Source: Acidobacteriaceae bacterium (GTDB taxonomy: Bacteria > Acidobacteriota > Terriglobia > Terriglobales > Acidobacteriaceae). Taken from it: a stretch of 64,000 nucleotides of DNA. The notes beneath the pieces were generated by a model, which saw only the letters and a list, made by a program, of their open reading frames with translations, made no database searches and was not told the DNA's origin. Of the stretch, positions 40,288-49,988 are shown in pieces (positions within the stretch are counted from its first letter, which is position 1; every line of letters starts with the position of its first letter). The stretch lies in NCBI GenBank assembly GCA_025462885.1, contig JAOAPN010000013.1, positions 1 through 64,000 on the forward strand, read 5' to 3'. The position numbers and the translations under genes are program-made.

Positions 40288-41502
40288 TTATGCTTCAATC
40301 TTCTTCGTCAGTTGGGCCACCGCCTGGCGAAATCCGACAATGTCCTCTTCAAAGCTCCAGCGGCTGATGCGCGCCAGACCCGCCTGCCCCATCTGTTCCG
40401 CGAGGCCGGGTGTCTCAACTAACTTCCGCAGGGCCTCTTGAAGCGCTGCGACATCCCCGACCGGGTAGACGAAGCCCTCGACACCATCGGTGATCAGGTC
40501 CGGATGCGCGCCCACATCATCCGTTACGATCACTGCCTTGCCGGCGTTCATCACCTCATTCACGATCAGCCCCCAGGGCTCGTGCCGCGACGGCAGCACA
40601 AACACCGTCGCAAGGTCGAAGAACCGTGGCAGCTCGGACTGGTTTCGGAATCCGCAGAACCGCACGCCTTCCAACCCAGCGGCTGCACTCTCCAGTTGCC
40701 CGCGCGCTTCCCCGTCGCCCACGATCACCAGGTACGGCGCAGGTCCGCCCCGCATCTCCGCGACCAGTTTCTGGTACGCCTCCAGCAGATGGTCACAATG
40801 CTTGCGAAATTGTAGCTTTGAGACAAACAAAATGACCGGCCGTCCTGGCTCCAGTCCCAGCTCTGCCTGCAAGGCTCCACGCTCGGGCACGACCTCGGCC
40901 GCACGTCGCTGGAAGTAGTCGTTATCCACCGCATACGGCATCCGAAACAGCGGTTTCGTATTGCCAAAGTAGTAGCGCCAGTACTCTTCATTCAGCGTCC
41001 CCGCCACCAGAACTCCATCCACCAGCTCCCGCAGCAGCTCAAAGAACAGACCCTTCACAACAAGCTTCAGCCCACCTCGCGGCCTATCCTTAAGCGACGA
41101 GTCGGATCGCAGCAGCACAGGGATTCCAAGCGCCTTCGCTGCCACCATCGCGACCATTGAATTCACCATCGCGTAGCCGTGGACCCAGAGCAGATCGTAC
41201 GGCAGAATCTCCCTGCTCCCGCGCAACCTGCTCACAATCCCGCTGTTCAAAGGACTTGTAACCGTCTGCGTACCAATATCACGCAACACCGGCAGAAACT
41301 CGTGACGATAACCATCCAGCAGCGGTAGATCCCACTTCACATCCACGCCAAAGCCGTCGTCTTTGTATCCCTTCACGGAGAAGTCCGACCCGTAGAGCAC
41401 TGTCAGTTCAACGTCCGGTTCCATTGCAATCCGTCGCAGCAAAGGCACCTGGTACTGAATGGGATGACTGACAAGATACGCAACGCGAACGGATCTTTTC
41501 AT
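40288..41502 (-). CDS. Glycosyltransferase, GT4-like (GT-B fold)
   Basis: About 404 residues. The N-terminal domain starts VRVAYLVSHPIQYQVPLLRR. The C-terminal nucleotide-sugar domain begins with PVILFVSKLQFRKHCDHLLEAY and contains YLVIVGDGEARGQLE, VFVLPSRHEPWGLIVNEVMNAG (the E-x7-E motif) and ADLITDGVEGFVYP-type loop. Acceptor and donor cannot be predicted; cell-surface polysaccharide or glycolipid is likely. The open frame extends to 41643, but the first 47 codons have non-coding composition and overlap the upstream ligase gene, so I start at ATG 41502. Confidence 0.88.
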   Translation of the reverse strand: MKRSVRVAYLVSHPIQYQVPLLRRIAMEPDVELTVLYGSDFSVKGYKDDGFGVDVKWDLPLLDGYRHEFLPVLRDIGTQTVTSPLNSGIVSRLRGSREILPYDLLWVHGYAMVNSMVAMVAAKALGIPVLLRSDSSLKDRPRGGLKLVVKGLFFELLRELVDGVLVAGTLNEEYWRYYFGNTKPLFRMPYAVDNDYFQRRAAEVVPERGALQAELGLEPGRPVILFVSKLQFRKHCDHLLEAYQKLVAEMRGGPAPYLVIVGDGEARGQLESAAAGLEGVRFCGFRNQSELPRFFDLATVFVLPSRHEPWGLIVNEVMNAGKAVIVTDDVGAHPDLITDGVEGFVYPVGDVAALQEALRKLVETPGLAEQMGQAGLARISRWSFEEDIVGFRQAVAQLTKKIEA

Positions 41503-41572
41503 AGCTTCAATGTTAGCCCAGCGGCTCTCCGGTTCTCTCCCCGATCTTCTCTCCCTCATACAGGAGCACGTC

Positions 41573-43522
41573 TTACTCGACCGGCTTATCCACCTGCGAC
41601 TGATAGACCTCTTCCACCCGCTCCACTGTATCGATCGCGTCAACTTCCTTGTCGGTTCGAATTTTCAGGATGCGAGGGAAGCGCATCGCGAAGCCGCTGG
41701 CATGCCTGCCGCTACGCATGATGTTGTTGAACGCTACCTCCAGCACCATCAGCGGCTCTACCGTGCGGAAGTGCCCCTGGTCGTCGAGGGTATGGGCCAT
41801 CATCCAGGCGCTCATCTCGGCGATCTCCGCATCCGTCAGTCCCGAGTAGGCCTTGCCGACATTCAAAAACTCGCCTCCACCCCCGCGCACCGCAAAGGTG
41901 TAGTCGCTCAGGATTCCGGCTCTGCGTCCGTGCCCGAACTCCGCCCCCGTTACCACGACATCCAACGTCGCAAGCTCCCGCTTCAGTTTCACCCAGGCCA
42001 GGCCTCGCCGCCCCGGCTGGTAGACGCTTCCGGCAGCCTTCAGCATCACTCCTTCGTTCGCCCGTGCGCGAGCATCCGCATAGGCCCGTTCAATATCCTC
42101 CGCGCTCTCCACCAATCTACAGGGTGAGATCATCAGCCGCGGCACCCCTTCGCTCTGGCTTCCGGCAAAGAGAACAGCCTGCCGCTCTCGTGCCCTCTCA
42201 TCCACCTCGATGGGGGAAGTAGTTCGCTCCACCAGCCTCTCCACCACTGCCTCCAGCCGGTTGCGCCGCTCCGACATCGGCAGCTCCAGCAGGAGATCGC
42301 CGTCCGCATACATCAGGTCAAACGCCATGAACACAACCGGAACCGACCGCCGCATCTCGTTTGAGACCCGCTTCCGCCCGATCCTCTGCCCCAGCACCGC
42401 AAACGGAAGAGCCCGCGGCCCCTCCGCCAAACCGCCCTCATCAAAATCCCACCCCAGAATCTCGCCATCGAAGATCAGAGGCTCCGTCACACCTGCGAAC
42501 GCCTCCTCCAGCTCCGGAAAGCTCTCGGTCACGTCCTCCCGGCTGCGCGAGTAGATCGCCACCCGCCCCGCCTGATCGGCATCCCCACAATGCACCTGTG
42601 CCCGGATTCCGTCGTACTTGTCCTCAAGAAACGCCTCCACCCTGGCTTGTGCCGTCTCTTCCGCCGCCTCGACCGCCACTGCCATCTCCACCTCGCGATC
42701 CGGGGCATCTTTCAAAGCCTCAACCTCCAGCTCTTCCAGAGTCTTCTTACCCTTCTTGGGCTTCTTCCCAATCGGCACCTTCTCCGGCTTCGAGGTAAAT
42801 CGCGCGATCGCCTCCTCCGGACTCTCGACCGGACTGGCAAGCATGAAGCCCAGCGGATGAAACAGCCTCATCCGCGCCTCCGCCAGCGTGCCCGCAAACG
42901 CGCGCCGCACGGCTCCCGCCAGATCCGCTTCCAGCATCACCGCATTCCGCACCGCACCCACCGAAACGGAATCACTATCTCCGGAAGCCGCTACCGCGAT
43001 CGCCTCCTCCACGAGACTCTGCTTCACCCCGATCCGCATATCGCCTAGCATCAGCTTCAGCAGGTACTTAACCTCCAGGGCCGACGCCCGCCGGAGCATC
43101 CTCTCGACCAGGGAGAGCCGCGCAGCCGTGCTGCGAGCCAGCGCCATCCCACCAAACACCTCCGCCACCTCGCTGAGAGTCAACCCGGCAGCGCCTCTTA
43201 CGGAAGCCTCGATCAAGTCAAATCCGGCAGCGCCCAAATCCCCATGCCGTCGATACGCCGCGGTCAAAGCGGCATCGCTCGCACCGCTGACCGCCAGCAG
43301 AGCCTTGGAAAGCAGTGCACCCCCCGCATTCAGCCTGCGAGAGTCCGCCTCCGCGAACGGCATCCCCGCCACGTAGAGCGCAAACAACCCCGCGTCCTCA
43401 CCTCCGGGCGACTCTTTCTCCACCGCGGCAATCGCTCCCGCAATCGCCGCCCGTTTCTTCAGGCGGCTGGAGGTTCCCGCCAGCTCCTCCGCCAACCGCG
43501 CCAAGCCAGAGAACAACGCCAT
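41573..43522 (-). CDS. ATP-dependent DNA ligase with a lysine-rich insertion
   Basis: About 649 residues. An N-terminal all-helical DNA-binding domain (ligase A_N type: LRRASALEVKYLLKLMLGDMRIG) is followed by the adenylation domain with motif I EDKYDGIRAQ (catalytic lysine about residue 302), FDGEILGW (motif III/IIIa region), VVFMAFDLMY, EGVMLKA (motif IV) and WVKLKRE (motif V), then an OB-fold. Between the two domains (about residues 245-295) lies a Lys/Glu/Ala-rich stretch with KKPKKGKK that is not part of the usual fold. The start at 43522 has GAGGGA upstream; the frame is open to 43588. The protein is archaeal-type and not the NAD-dependent LigA. It probably acts in repair. Confidence 0.9.
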   Translation of the reverse strand: MALFSGLARLAEELAGTSSRLKKRAAIAGAIAAVEKESPGGEDAGLFALYVAGMPFAEADSRRLNAGGALLSKALLAVSGASDAALTAAYRRHGDLGAAGFDLIEASVRGAAGLTLSEVAEVFGGMALARSTAARLSLVERMLRRASALEVKYLLKLMLGDMRIGVKQSLVEEAIAVAASGDSDSVSVGAVRNAVMLEADLAGAVRRAFAGTLAEARMRLFHPLGFMLASPVESPEEAIARFTSKPEKVPIGKKPKKGKKTLEELEVEALKDAPDREVEMAVAVEAAEETAQARVEAFLEDKYDGIRAQVHCGDADQAGRVAIYSRSREDVTESFPELEEAFAGVTEPLIFDGEILGWDFDEGGLAEGPRALPFAVLGQRIGRKRVSNEMRRSVPVVFMAFDLMYADGDLLLELPMSERRNRLEAVVERLVERTTSPIEVDERARERQAVLFAGSQSEGVPRLMISPCRLVESAEDIERAYADARARANEGVMLKAAGSVYQPGRRGLAWVKLKRELATLDVVVTGAEFGHGRRAGILSDYTFAVRGGGGEFLNVGKAYSGLTDAEIAEMSAWMMAHTLDDQGHFRTVEPLMVLEVAFNNIMRSGRHASGFAMRFPRILKIRTDKEVDAIDTVERVEEVYQSQVDKPVE

Positions 43523-43835
43523 CTTAGAATCCCTCGCCGAAATCCCGACCACCTCAATGGATGCCGAATTCACCTCCTCCGCAGACATCCGTGCAGTTCA
43601 TTTCATCCCCGCTGCCATCGTTCAGTCCGTATTCGCCGGATCGAACGTTTACGCACCCAACCCCCAGGGAGTACCATCAAATAGAAGATGAACGCCAAGG
43701 CAAACCCGGTGTCGACCTCCCTCGTGGCTCCCCGCCACGACTTTGCCTAGCTACGCCCGACTGATACTTACGCCCAGCCGCGCCGTTCACGACCAACTCA
43801 AAACTCAGAACTCCCTACTGTAATTAGGAGCACCC
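43523..43835. other. 313-bp divergent intergenic region (ligase / prfA)
   Basis: It must hold promoters for both genes. I find no convincing hexamer pair. A 20-codon frame (43688-43750) ends upstream of prfA and could be a leader peptide, but nothing supports translation beyond an ATG. TAATTAGGAG at the right end is the prfA ribosome site. Confidence 0.4.
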
Positions 43836-44912
<1,077 letters not shown>

Positions 44913-44934
44913 ACAGCGCGAAGCGTCAACACTG

Positions 44935-44970
44935 CGGAAAAGCTGAAGGCAGAAACTACAGCAGTTTGAA
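44935..44970 (+). repeat. Degenerate copy of the prfA 3' end
   Basis: These 36 bases match the last 36 bases of prfA (44877-44912) at 31 positions, including the stop codon. The copy would encode [11 protein letters not shown] against [11 protein letters not shown], and nearly all differences are silent. The copy is 58 bp downstream and has no start codon. It is a remnant of duplication or recombination at the prfA end. Confidence 0.75.
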
Positions 44971-45007
44971 CCACGCTGAGTCGTGCGGGCTGAAAGCTCG
45001 CGATTCT

Positions 45008-45065
45008 CTAACCCAGGGCGAAGCCCTGGGTTAGGACAGTGACGCAATTGCGGGCTAAGGCCCGC
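45008..45065. repeat. Pair of intergenic palindromes
   Basis: CTAACCCAGGGC and GCCCTGGGTTAG form a perfect 12-bp stem with a GAA loop (45008-45034), followed by GCGGGC..GCCCGC around TTAAG-like spacer (45050-45065). Just upstream is GCGGGCTGAAAGCTCGCG, similar to the terminator loop at 2.1 kb. They lie between the converging prfA and nadD genes and can end both transcripts, although T-runs are absent. Confidence 0.6.
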
Positions 45066-45085
45066 GCTAACAGATTTCCAATGCG

Positions 45086-45703
45086 TCAATGAACCTCGGA
45101 GCCACTACCCGCCCCGCGATACAAACCCCTACTCAGGACATACTCCAAAACCGCCCCAGGCACCAGTGCCGAACAATCCTCACCACGCTCCAGCTTTTCC
45201 CGTAACTCCGTCGCCGAGACATCCTCGTGGACGCTCTCCAACCGGTGGACGCGACCGGCTGGGAGGGGAAGTCCCTTAAACTCATCCAGCGAAAACCCCG
45301 GCCGACTCACCACGATCCACTCCGCCAGCCGCAGGAGGCGTTCCGGCTCCCGCCACCGCGGCAGATCGAGAAAGCTGTCTGCCCCTGCCAGCATAAAGAT
45401 CTGGTCTCCGGGACGCTCCCGAATCAGAGCGGCAATCGTATCCACGGTATAGTTTGCGGACCCATCCTCATGCGGGGCGTCCAGCGCTGAGGCGGAAAAT
45501 CGAACATCGGACCTGCAAGCCAGCTCCACCATCGCCATTCGGTCGGAAAAGGGAGTCGGGGTACCCTCCAGCTTCAGAGGCTGCCGCCCCGCCGGCGCAA
45601 ACAGAACCGTATCCAGCCCAAAAGCGTCCGCGGCAGCGGATGCAATCGCAAGATGCCCCCGGTGAATCGGATCGAATGTCCCGCCAAACAGTACCAACCG
45701 CAT
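45086..45703 (-). CDS. nadD: Nicotinate-nucleotide adenylyltransferase
   Basis: A 205-residue enzyme of NAD synthesis, joining nicotinate mononucleotide and ATP. The nucleotidyltransferase signature RLVLFGGTFDPIHRGHLAIA (first residues; the HxGH motif is HRGH) is followed by VLFAPAGRQPLK and FMLAGADSFLDLPRWREPERLL. Near the C-terminus there is the family's second motif ISATxxR in the form VSATELREKLERGED. Length is normal. In many bacteria nadD lies next to rsfS and rlmH; here rsfS is 3.6 kb away on the other strand, so the block has been split. Confidence 0.95.
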   Translation of the reverse strand: MRLVLFGGTFDPIHRGHLAIASAAADAFGLDTVLFAPAGRQPLKLEGTPTPFSDRMAMVELACRSDVRFSASALDAPHEDGSANYTVDTIAALIRERPGDQIFMLAGADSFLDLPRWREPERLLRLAEWIVVSRPGFSLDEFKGLPLPAGRVHRLESVHEDVSATELREKLERGEDCSALVPGAVLEYVLSRGLYRGAGSGSEVH

Positions 45704-45935
45704 GACCTAAATTACCGCATCGTGAGAACTCAGAGGCCAGAAGTCGACCCGATTCAGTACTAATCCAAGCCTCTGGAAAATAAAACTTTGGTAATGCACT
45801 TTGTAGGCCGATAATGGCTGAGGGTTGCTTGGAGGATTGTTAAATCTCCCTACCTCACGAAACGTTACTAAACATACCGTGTCTATGCCTGCGTACAGCA
45901 AGACACCTAAAGCCTTCATTCAGCAAGGATTGTGC

Positions 45936-46190
45936 ATGGCTACCTCCTGGAAGCATCTTGTTGTCACCTCTGCGTTGGTTCTTTCCCTCGGGTTTTGCTT
46001 CGAGCGCCCTGTCTATGGTTACGTTGACCCTGGATCCAGTCTGCTTGCATACCAGAGCTTCAGCGCGGTCATCACGGGAGCGCTCTTTTACTTCCGCCAT
46101 CGGCTGAAATCCCTCTTCCGCAAATCCCAACCAGGCTCCCAGACCAGTTCCCAGACCTCCCCGGAGTCCCAGTCCAGAAAGTCCAGTTGA
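45936..46190 (+). CDS. Small membrane protein with YVDPGSS motif
   Basis: An 84-residue protein with an N-terminal signal/anchor (HLVVTSALVLSLGFCF), then GYVDPGSSLLAYQSFSAVITGALFYFRHRLKSLF, which contains a second hydrophobic span, and a Ser/Gln-rich tail. The frame is open to 45825, but ATG 45936 is chosen because AAGGAT precedes it and the signal peptide follows at once. Its stop is one base from the next start (TGAAATG), so it forms an operon with the methyltransferase and sulfatase genes. Small YxDPGS proteins occur near surface-polysaccharide genes; the function is unknown. Confidence 0.7.
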   Translation: MATSWKHLVVTSALVLSLGFCFERPVYGYVDPGSSLLAYQSFSAVITGALFYFRHRLKSLFRKSQPGSQTSSQTSPESQSRKSS

Positions 46191-46191
46191 A

Positions 46192-47631
46192 ATGCAAGAG
46201 CAGCTCTCGGCGTCCCCCCAGCGCACCTTCCGAGATCCCGCAGGCAGCATAGAAGTTCGATCCGATGGCGCATTCCGCAGCGTCCATCCTGCCTACGCAA
46301 CCGACATGCTCGCATTTCTGGACGAGCCCCTCGCGACAGGTCTCGTCTCCGCTGGCCTCCTCATCTCCACGACCGTCATGGAGATGCCGTCTCCTGTGTC
46401 GACCTCCGCCGAATCCCCGGATTCGGAGGCACACCCGCTCCATCTTCGCCATCCCCGCGTCTCCTTTCCCTCCTATCCCTGGGAGTGGTCGCCCGCGCTC
46501 TGGCTCTCTGCCTCCGAACTCACTCTCAATCTTTGCAGCGATCTACTCAAAGAAGGCTGGATCCTCAAAGACGCCACCCCGCTCAACATCCTCTTCCAGG
46601 GCGTCGAGCCGGTCTTCGTCGACGTCCTGTCCATTCAGCGGGCCGACCTCCGCCAACCCGTCTGGTTCGCCTATGGGCAGTTCGTCCGCACCTTCCTGCT
46701 CCCCATGCTCGCGCACTCTCGGCTCGGCTGGCCCTTGCAGGTTGCCCTCACCCGCCGCGACGGCTTTGAGCCGGAAGAGATCTACGCGGCGTTGCCGTGG
46801 ACGCAGCGCCTCCGCCAGCCCGCTCTCTCCTCCGTTACACTGCCTCTGCTTCTTTCGCGCCTGACCTCCAGCCGCTCAACGGGCACCAGTCCTGTCGGTC
46901 GAACGGTCAAGAATCCCGAAGTCGCCCGCCACATCCTGCTCAAAACCCTTGCCGGCCTGCTCACGCAAATGCGCCGCGCCACGCCCCCTCCAGGCACGTC
47001 CGACTGGGAGTCCTACACCCAGACCGCCAGCCATTACTCCACGGCCGACCACACCGCCAAGCAGGACTTCGTTCGCAAGGCCCTGACCGAGTCCCTTCCA
47101 GCCCGCGTCCTCGACGTCGGATGCAACACCGGCGTTTACTCCCGCCTGGCCGCCAAGGCCGGAGCCGAGGTCGTCGCGATCGACACCGACCTGCAGGCCG
47201 TCGACCGCCTCGCCACCAGCCTCCGTAACAGCAGCCTCAACATCCTTCCGCTCTGCGTCGATCTCGCCTACCCCACCCCTCCGACCGGTTGGCAGAACCG
47301 CGAGAGCCGCTCCTTCCTGGACCGGACATCAGGGCACTTCGATACGGTCCTGATGCTCGCGGTACTGCATCATCTCCTGCTCCAGAGCCAGATTCCCCTC
47401 GGCCATATCGCCACCCTGTGCAACACCCTCACCACCCGCACCCTGATCCTCGAATGGGTACCCCCCACCGACTCGATGTTCCAGCAACTGCTGCGCGGAC
47501 GCGAAGCCCTCTATACGCACCTCACCGAAGCCGCCTTCCGTGAGGCCTTTGCGCCCTACTTCACTATCCAGGGCGAACTGACCCTTCCTAACCAGCGCAT
47601 CCTCTTTCACTTCGTCCGCAGGCAGGGATGA
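46192..47631 (+). CDS. Class I SAM-dependent methyltransferase with N-terminal kinase-like region (NoeA-like)
   Basis: A 479-residue protein. The C-terminal half has the AdoMet-binding motif ARVLDVGCNTGVYSRLAAKAGAEVVAID (about residues 300-330) and a later VLMLAVLHHLL, typical of class I methyltransferases. The N-terminal half contains WILKDATPLNILFQGVEPVFVDVLS, which resembles the catalytic-loop region of aminoglycoside-phosphotransferase-like kinases, an arrangement I associate with NoeA-like proteins. The substrate is unknown, probably a surface glycan or lipid. It overlaps the sulfatase start by 4 nt (ATGA), so the three genes are coupled. Confidence 0.82.
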   Translation: MQEQLSASPQRTFRDPAGSIEVRSDGAFRSVHPAYATDMLAFLDEPLATGLVSAGLLISTTVMEMPSPVSTSAESPDSEAHPLHLRHPRVSFPSYPWEWSPALWLSASELTLNLCSDLLKEGWILKDATPLNILFQGVEPVFVDVLSIQRADLRQPVWFAYGQFVRTFLLPMLAHSRLGWPLQVALTRRDGFEPEEIYAALPWTQRLRQPALSSVTLPLLLSRLTSSRSTGTSPVGRTVKNPEVARHILLKTLAGLLTQMRRATPPPGTSDWESYTQTASHYSTADHTAKQDFVRKALTESLPARVLDVGCNTGVYSRLAAKAGAEVVAIDTDLQAVDRLATSLRNSSLNILPLCVDLAYPTPPTGWQNRESRSFLDRTSGHFDTVLMLAVLHHLLLQSQIPLGHIATLCNTLTTRTLILEWVPPTDSMFQQLLRGREALYTHLTEAAFREAFAPYFTIQGELTLPNQRILFHFVRRQG

Positions 47632-49217
47632 GACGTGCCTTTCAGACAGTAACTGCGAGCTTCGGTCTGGCCACGCTCTGCACCCTCCCGATCCTCACTC
47701 CTCTCCTCGCGCCCAGCCATGCGATCCTGTACCATCAGGTCGGACCGGTCTCGACCCTGCTCCTGACCGTCGTACTCTTCATCGTGCTCCTTGGACTCTT
47801 TCTCTCCAGCCTCTTGCTGCTGGCAGAAAAGTTTGCCAGAGTGCGAGTCGTTCTCTGGATCGTCCTGATGGCAGTCCTCCCCTGGAGTGCTCTCAAGGTC
47901 TGGAGCATTCTGCTGCAATGGACCCTCCCGCACCGGGCAAGCCAGGCCCTCTTCGCGATCAGCATCGTAGCTGCGATCCTCTTCGTACTCTTATGGCGGC
48001 CAGCTTTCCTGCCATACTTCAATCGCCTCCAGAGTTTTGCCGAGACGATCCTCAGCTTCGCCTCCCTCTCCGCGCTCCTGGTCCTCGGACATCTCCTCCT
48101 GCTGGCGTGGCAGGTTCGCACCCTCAACGCCCCTCAACCGCTCCATAGACAGGGTGCGCAACAACAACATGCGCGCATGATCTGGATTCTGTTCGACGAG
48201 CTCTCCTACGAGCAGGTCTATGAACGCCGCTATCCCGGCCTTCTTCTTCCCGCCTTCGACCGGCTCGCCCAGCAATCGGTCCTCTTTACCCACACCATTC
48301 CCACGGGACTGATGACCGAATACGTCATCCCTTCCCTCCTCTCCGGCACCCCAGCCGATGCGATGCGCGCCTCCGCCGACGGGCGCCAGCTCTTCCTCCA
48401 CACGCCGAGCCGGTCAGGGCAGAACGCGGCCTGGCAGCCATTCGACCCGCAACACACCGTCTTCCGTGACGCGCTGGATCGTGGCTACAGCACCGCGGTC
48501 GTTGGCTGGTATAACCCATACTGCCGCATTCTCGCCTCGGTTCTCGATCGCTGCACCTGGAGCGACCACGCTCCGCTTCCCAGCGGAATGGCGACGGATC
48601 AGTCCGTCACCACCAACTTACTCGCTCCACTGAACGACCTCCGCGAGACCGCCCTCTCACACCTGCCCGACAGCATTCGCCCCCTCGACGGCAACCCCCA
48701 GGGGACCATCGCCCACATCCACGATTATCGCAATCTCCTCACTGCCGCGGACACCGTGCTCAGCGATCCCTCCGCCACGTTCGTCTTCCTCCACCTGCCT
48801 GTGCCGCATCCCGACGGCATCTACGACCGGAACACCCACCAGTTCTCCACCCACCCTACGAGCTACCTCGACAACCTCGTCCTCGCCGACGACACCCTCG
48901 CCCACCTGCACACCCAACTCGAGTAGCGCGGCGAGTGGGATTCCTCCACCATCCTCGTCACCGGCGACCACGCATGGCGCACCACAACCCAGTGGAGGCA
49001 CAACCCAGCCTGGACCGCCGAGGAACAGACAGCCAGCAACGGGGGCAAATTCGACGACCGCCCCGCCTACATCCTCAAGCTCCCCGACCAGCACCAGCCA
49101 GCCCGCATCGAAACTCCCTTTCAGGCAATCCATACACGCGATCTCCTGAACGCCCTGATGGATCACCGCATCCAGACCACTCAGGACCTCTTCGATTGGG
49201 TGACGACAGGACATTAA
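47628..49217 (+). pseudogene. Membrane sulfatase-like hydrolase interrupted by an in-frame amber codon
   Basis: The frame encodes a 529-residue protein with TAG as codon 433 (48924-48926). Before it there are four or five N-terminal membrane helices and most of the sulfatase/alkaline-phosphatase domain: MIWILFDELSYE (metal aspartate), GLMTEYVIPSLLSG (nucleophile threonine region), FVFLHLPVPHPDG. After the TAG the frame continues without another stop to TAA 49217 and contains TILVTGDHAWR, which carries the metal-binding Asp-His pair, and a normal C-terminus ending DWVTTGH. The truncated 432-residue product would lack these ligands. This is a recent nonsense mutation, a sequencing error, or readthrough. 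One base change from CAG (Gln) would explain it. Confidence 0.8.
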
Positions 49218-49288
49218 ACCCGCGTTCCTGCCCATCAAAGCTGGCATCCGCACCCACAACCCGATACCATAAAGCTTTAAGGAGCACC

Positions 49289-49894
49289 ATGCCCTCAATC
49301 GAAAGCTACGAGCTACTTCTCGCCGCCGCTGCCGCCGCGGAAGACAAGAAAGCCGAAGACATCCGCATTCTCGCCCTCGACCCCTCCGAGAGCGGCCTCA
49401 CCGACTACTTCCTCATCTGCAACGGAACCAACGATCGCCAGAACGTCGCCATCACCGACGAGATCGAGATCCGCCTCAAGCGCGAATTCGGCACCTACCC
49501 CAACTCCGTCGAAGGCCGACGCCAGGGCGAGTGGATCCTGATGGACTACGTCGACTTCATCGTCCACGTCTTCTCCCCCGAGAAGCGCGCCTTCTACGGC
49601 CTCGAGCGCCTGCGCAAGTCCGCCACCACCATCAGCGTCGAAGACCTTAACGTCGAGCTCAAAGCCGCGATAGCCGCCACCCGCGCCAAGGCCCCGAAGA
49701 AGGAAGCCCCCGCAAAGGCTGTCGTAAAGAAAGCAGCACCCGTCAAAGCTGTAGCAAAGAAGGCGTCAGTAGTGGAAAAACCAGTAGCAGCGAAAACCGC
49801 TGCACGAAAGAAGGTAGCCGCGAAAAAGGCTGTAGCAAAGGCACCCGCAAAGGTTACAGCGAAGAAGGCTGTGGCGAAGAAGTCAAAAGCCTAG
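49289..49894 (+). CDS. rsfS: Ribosomal silencing factor RsfS with lysine/alanine-rich tail
   Basis: A 201-residue protein. Residues 1-115 are RsfS/DUF143: LLLAAAAAAEDKKAEDIRILAL, SGLTDYFLICNGTNDRQNVAI, RQGEWILMDYVDFIVHVFSPE and REFYGLERL-like AFYGLERLRKS. RsfS binds L14 and blocks subunit joining when nutrients are short. The remaining about 75 residues are Lys/Ala/Pro/Val repeats (KKAAPVKAVAKKA, ARKKVAAKKAVAKAPAK), resembling histone H1 or AlgP tails. The start is ATG 49289 with a near-perfect TTTAAGGAG; the frame is open further upstream but non-coding. The typical partner rlmH is 3.8 kb away. Confidence 0.92.
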   Translation: MPSIESYELLLAAAAAAEDKKAEDIRILALDPSESGLTDYFLICNGTNDRQNVAITDEIEIRLKREFGTYPNSVEGRRQGEWILMDYVDFIVHVFSPEKRAFYGLERLRKSATTISVEDLNVELKAAIAATRAKAPKKEAPAKAVVKKAAPVKAVAKKASVVEKPVAAKTAARKKVAAKKAVAKAPAKVTAKKAVAKKSKA

Positions 49895-49937
49895 CTGAGA
49901 ACGTAGATCGATTCCACGCAGTTTCGAAGTTCGATTT

Positions 49938-49970
49938 AAAAAGAACAGGCACCCAATCGGGTGCCCGTTC
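49938..49970 (-). terminator. Rho-independent terminator of the Oar-like receptor gene
   Basis: On the minus strand GAAC, GGGCACCC, loop GATT and GGGTGCC, GTTC form an approximately 12-bp stem with one mismatch and run into TTTTT. It lies 19 bp past the receptor stop and between it and the converging rsfS gene. Confidence 0.85.
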
Positions 49971-49988
49971 TCGTTAAGCTGTTGCTTA

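Noticed and set aside
41503..41643. N-terminal extension of the glycosyltransferase
   Set aside because: The 47 extra codons are Arg/Ser/Trp-biased and overlap the ligase 3' end; the family start VRVAYLVSHP follows ATG 41502.
48924..48926. Pyrrolysine insertion at the sulfatase TAG
   Set aside because: No pyl genes or insertion element are visible, and a single change from a glutamine codon is simpler. Readthrough stays possible but unproved.
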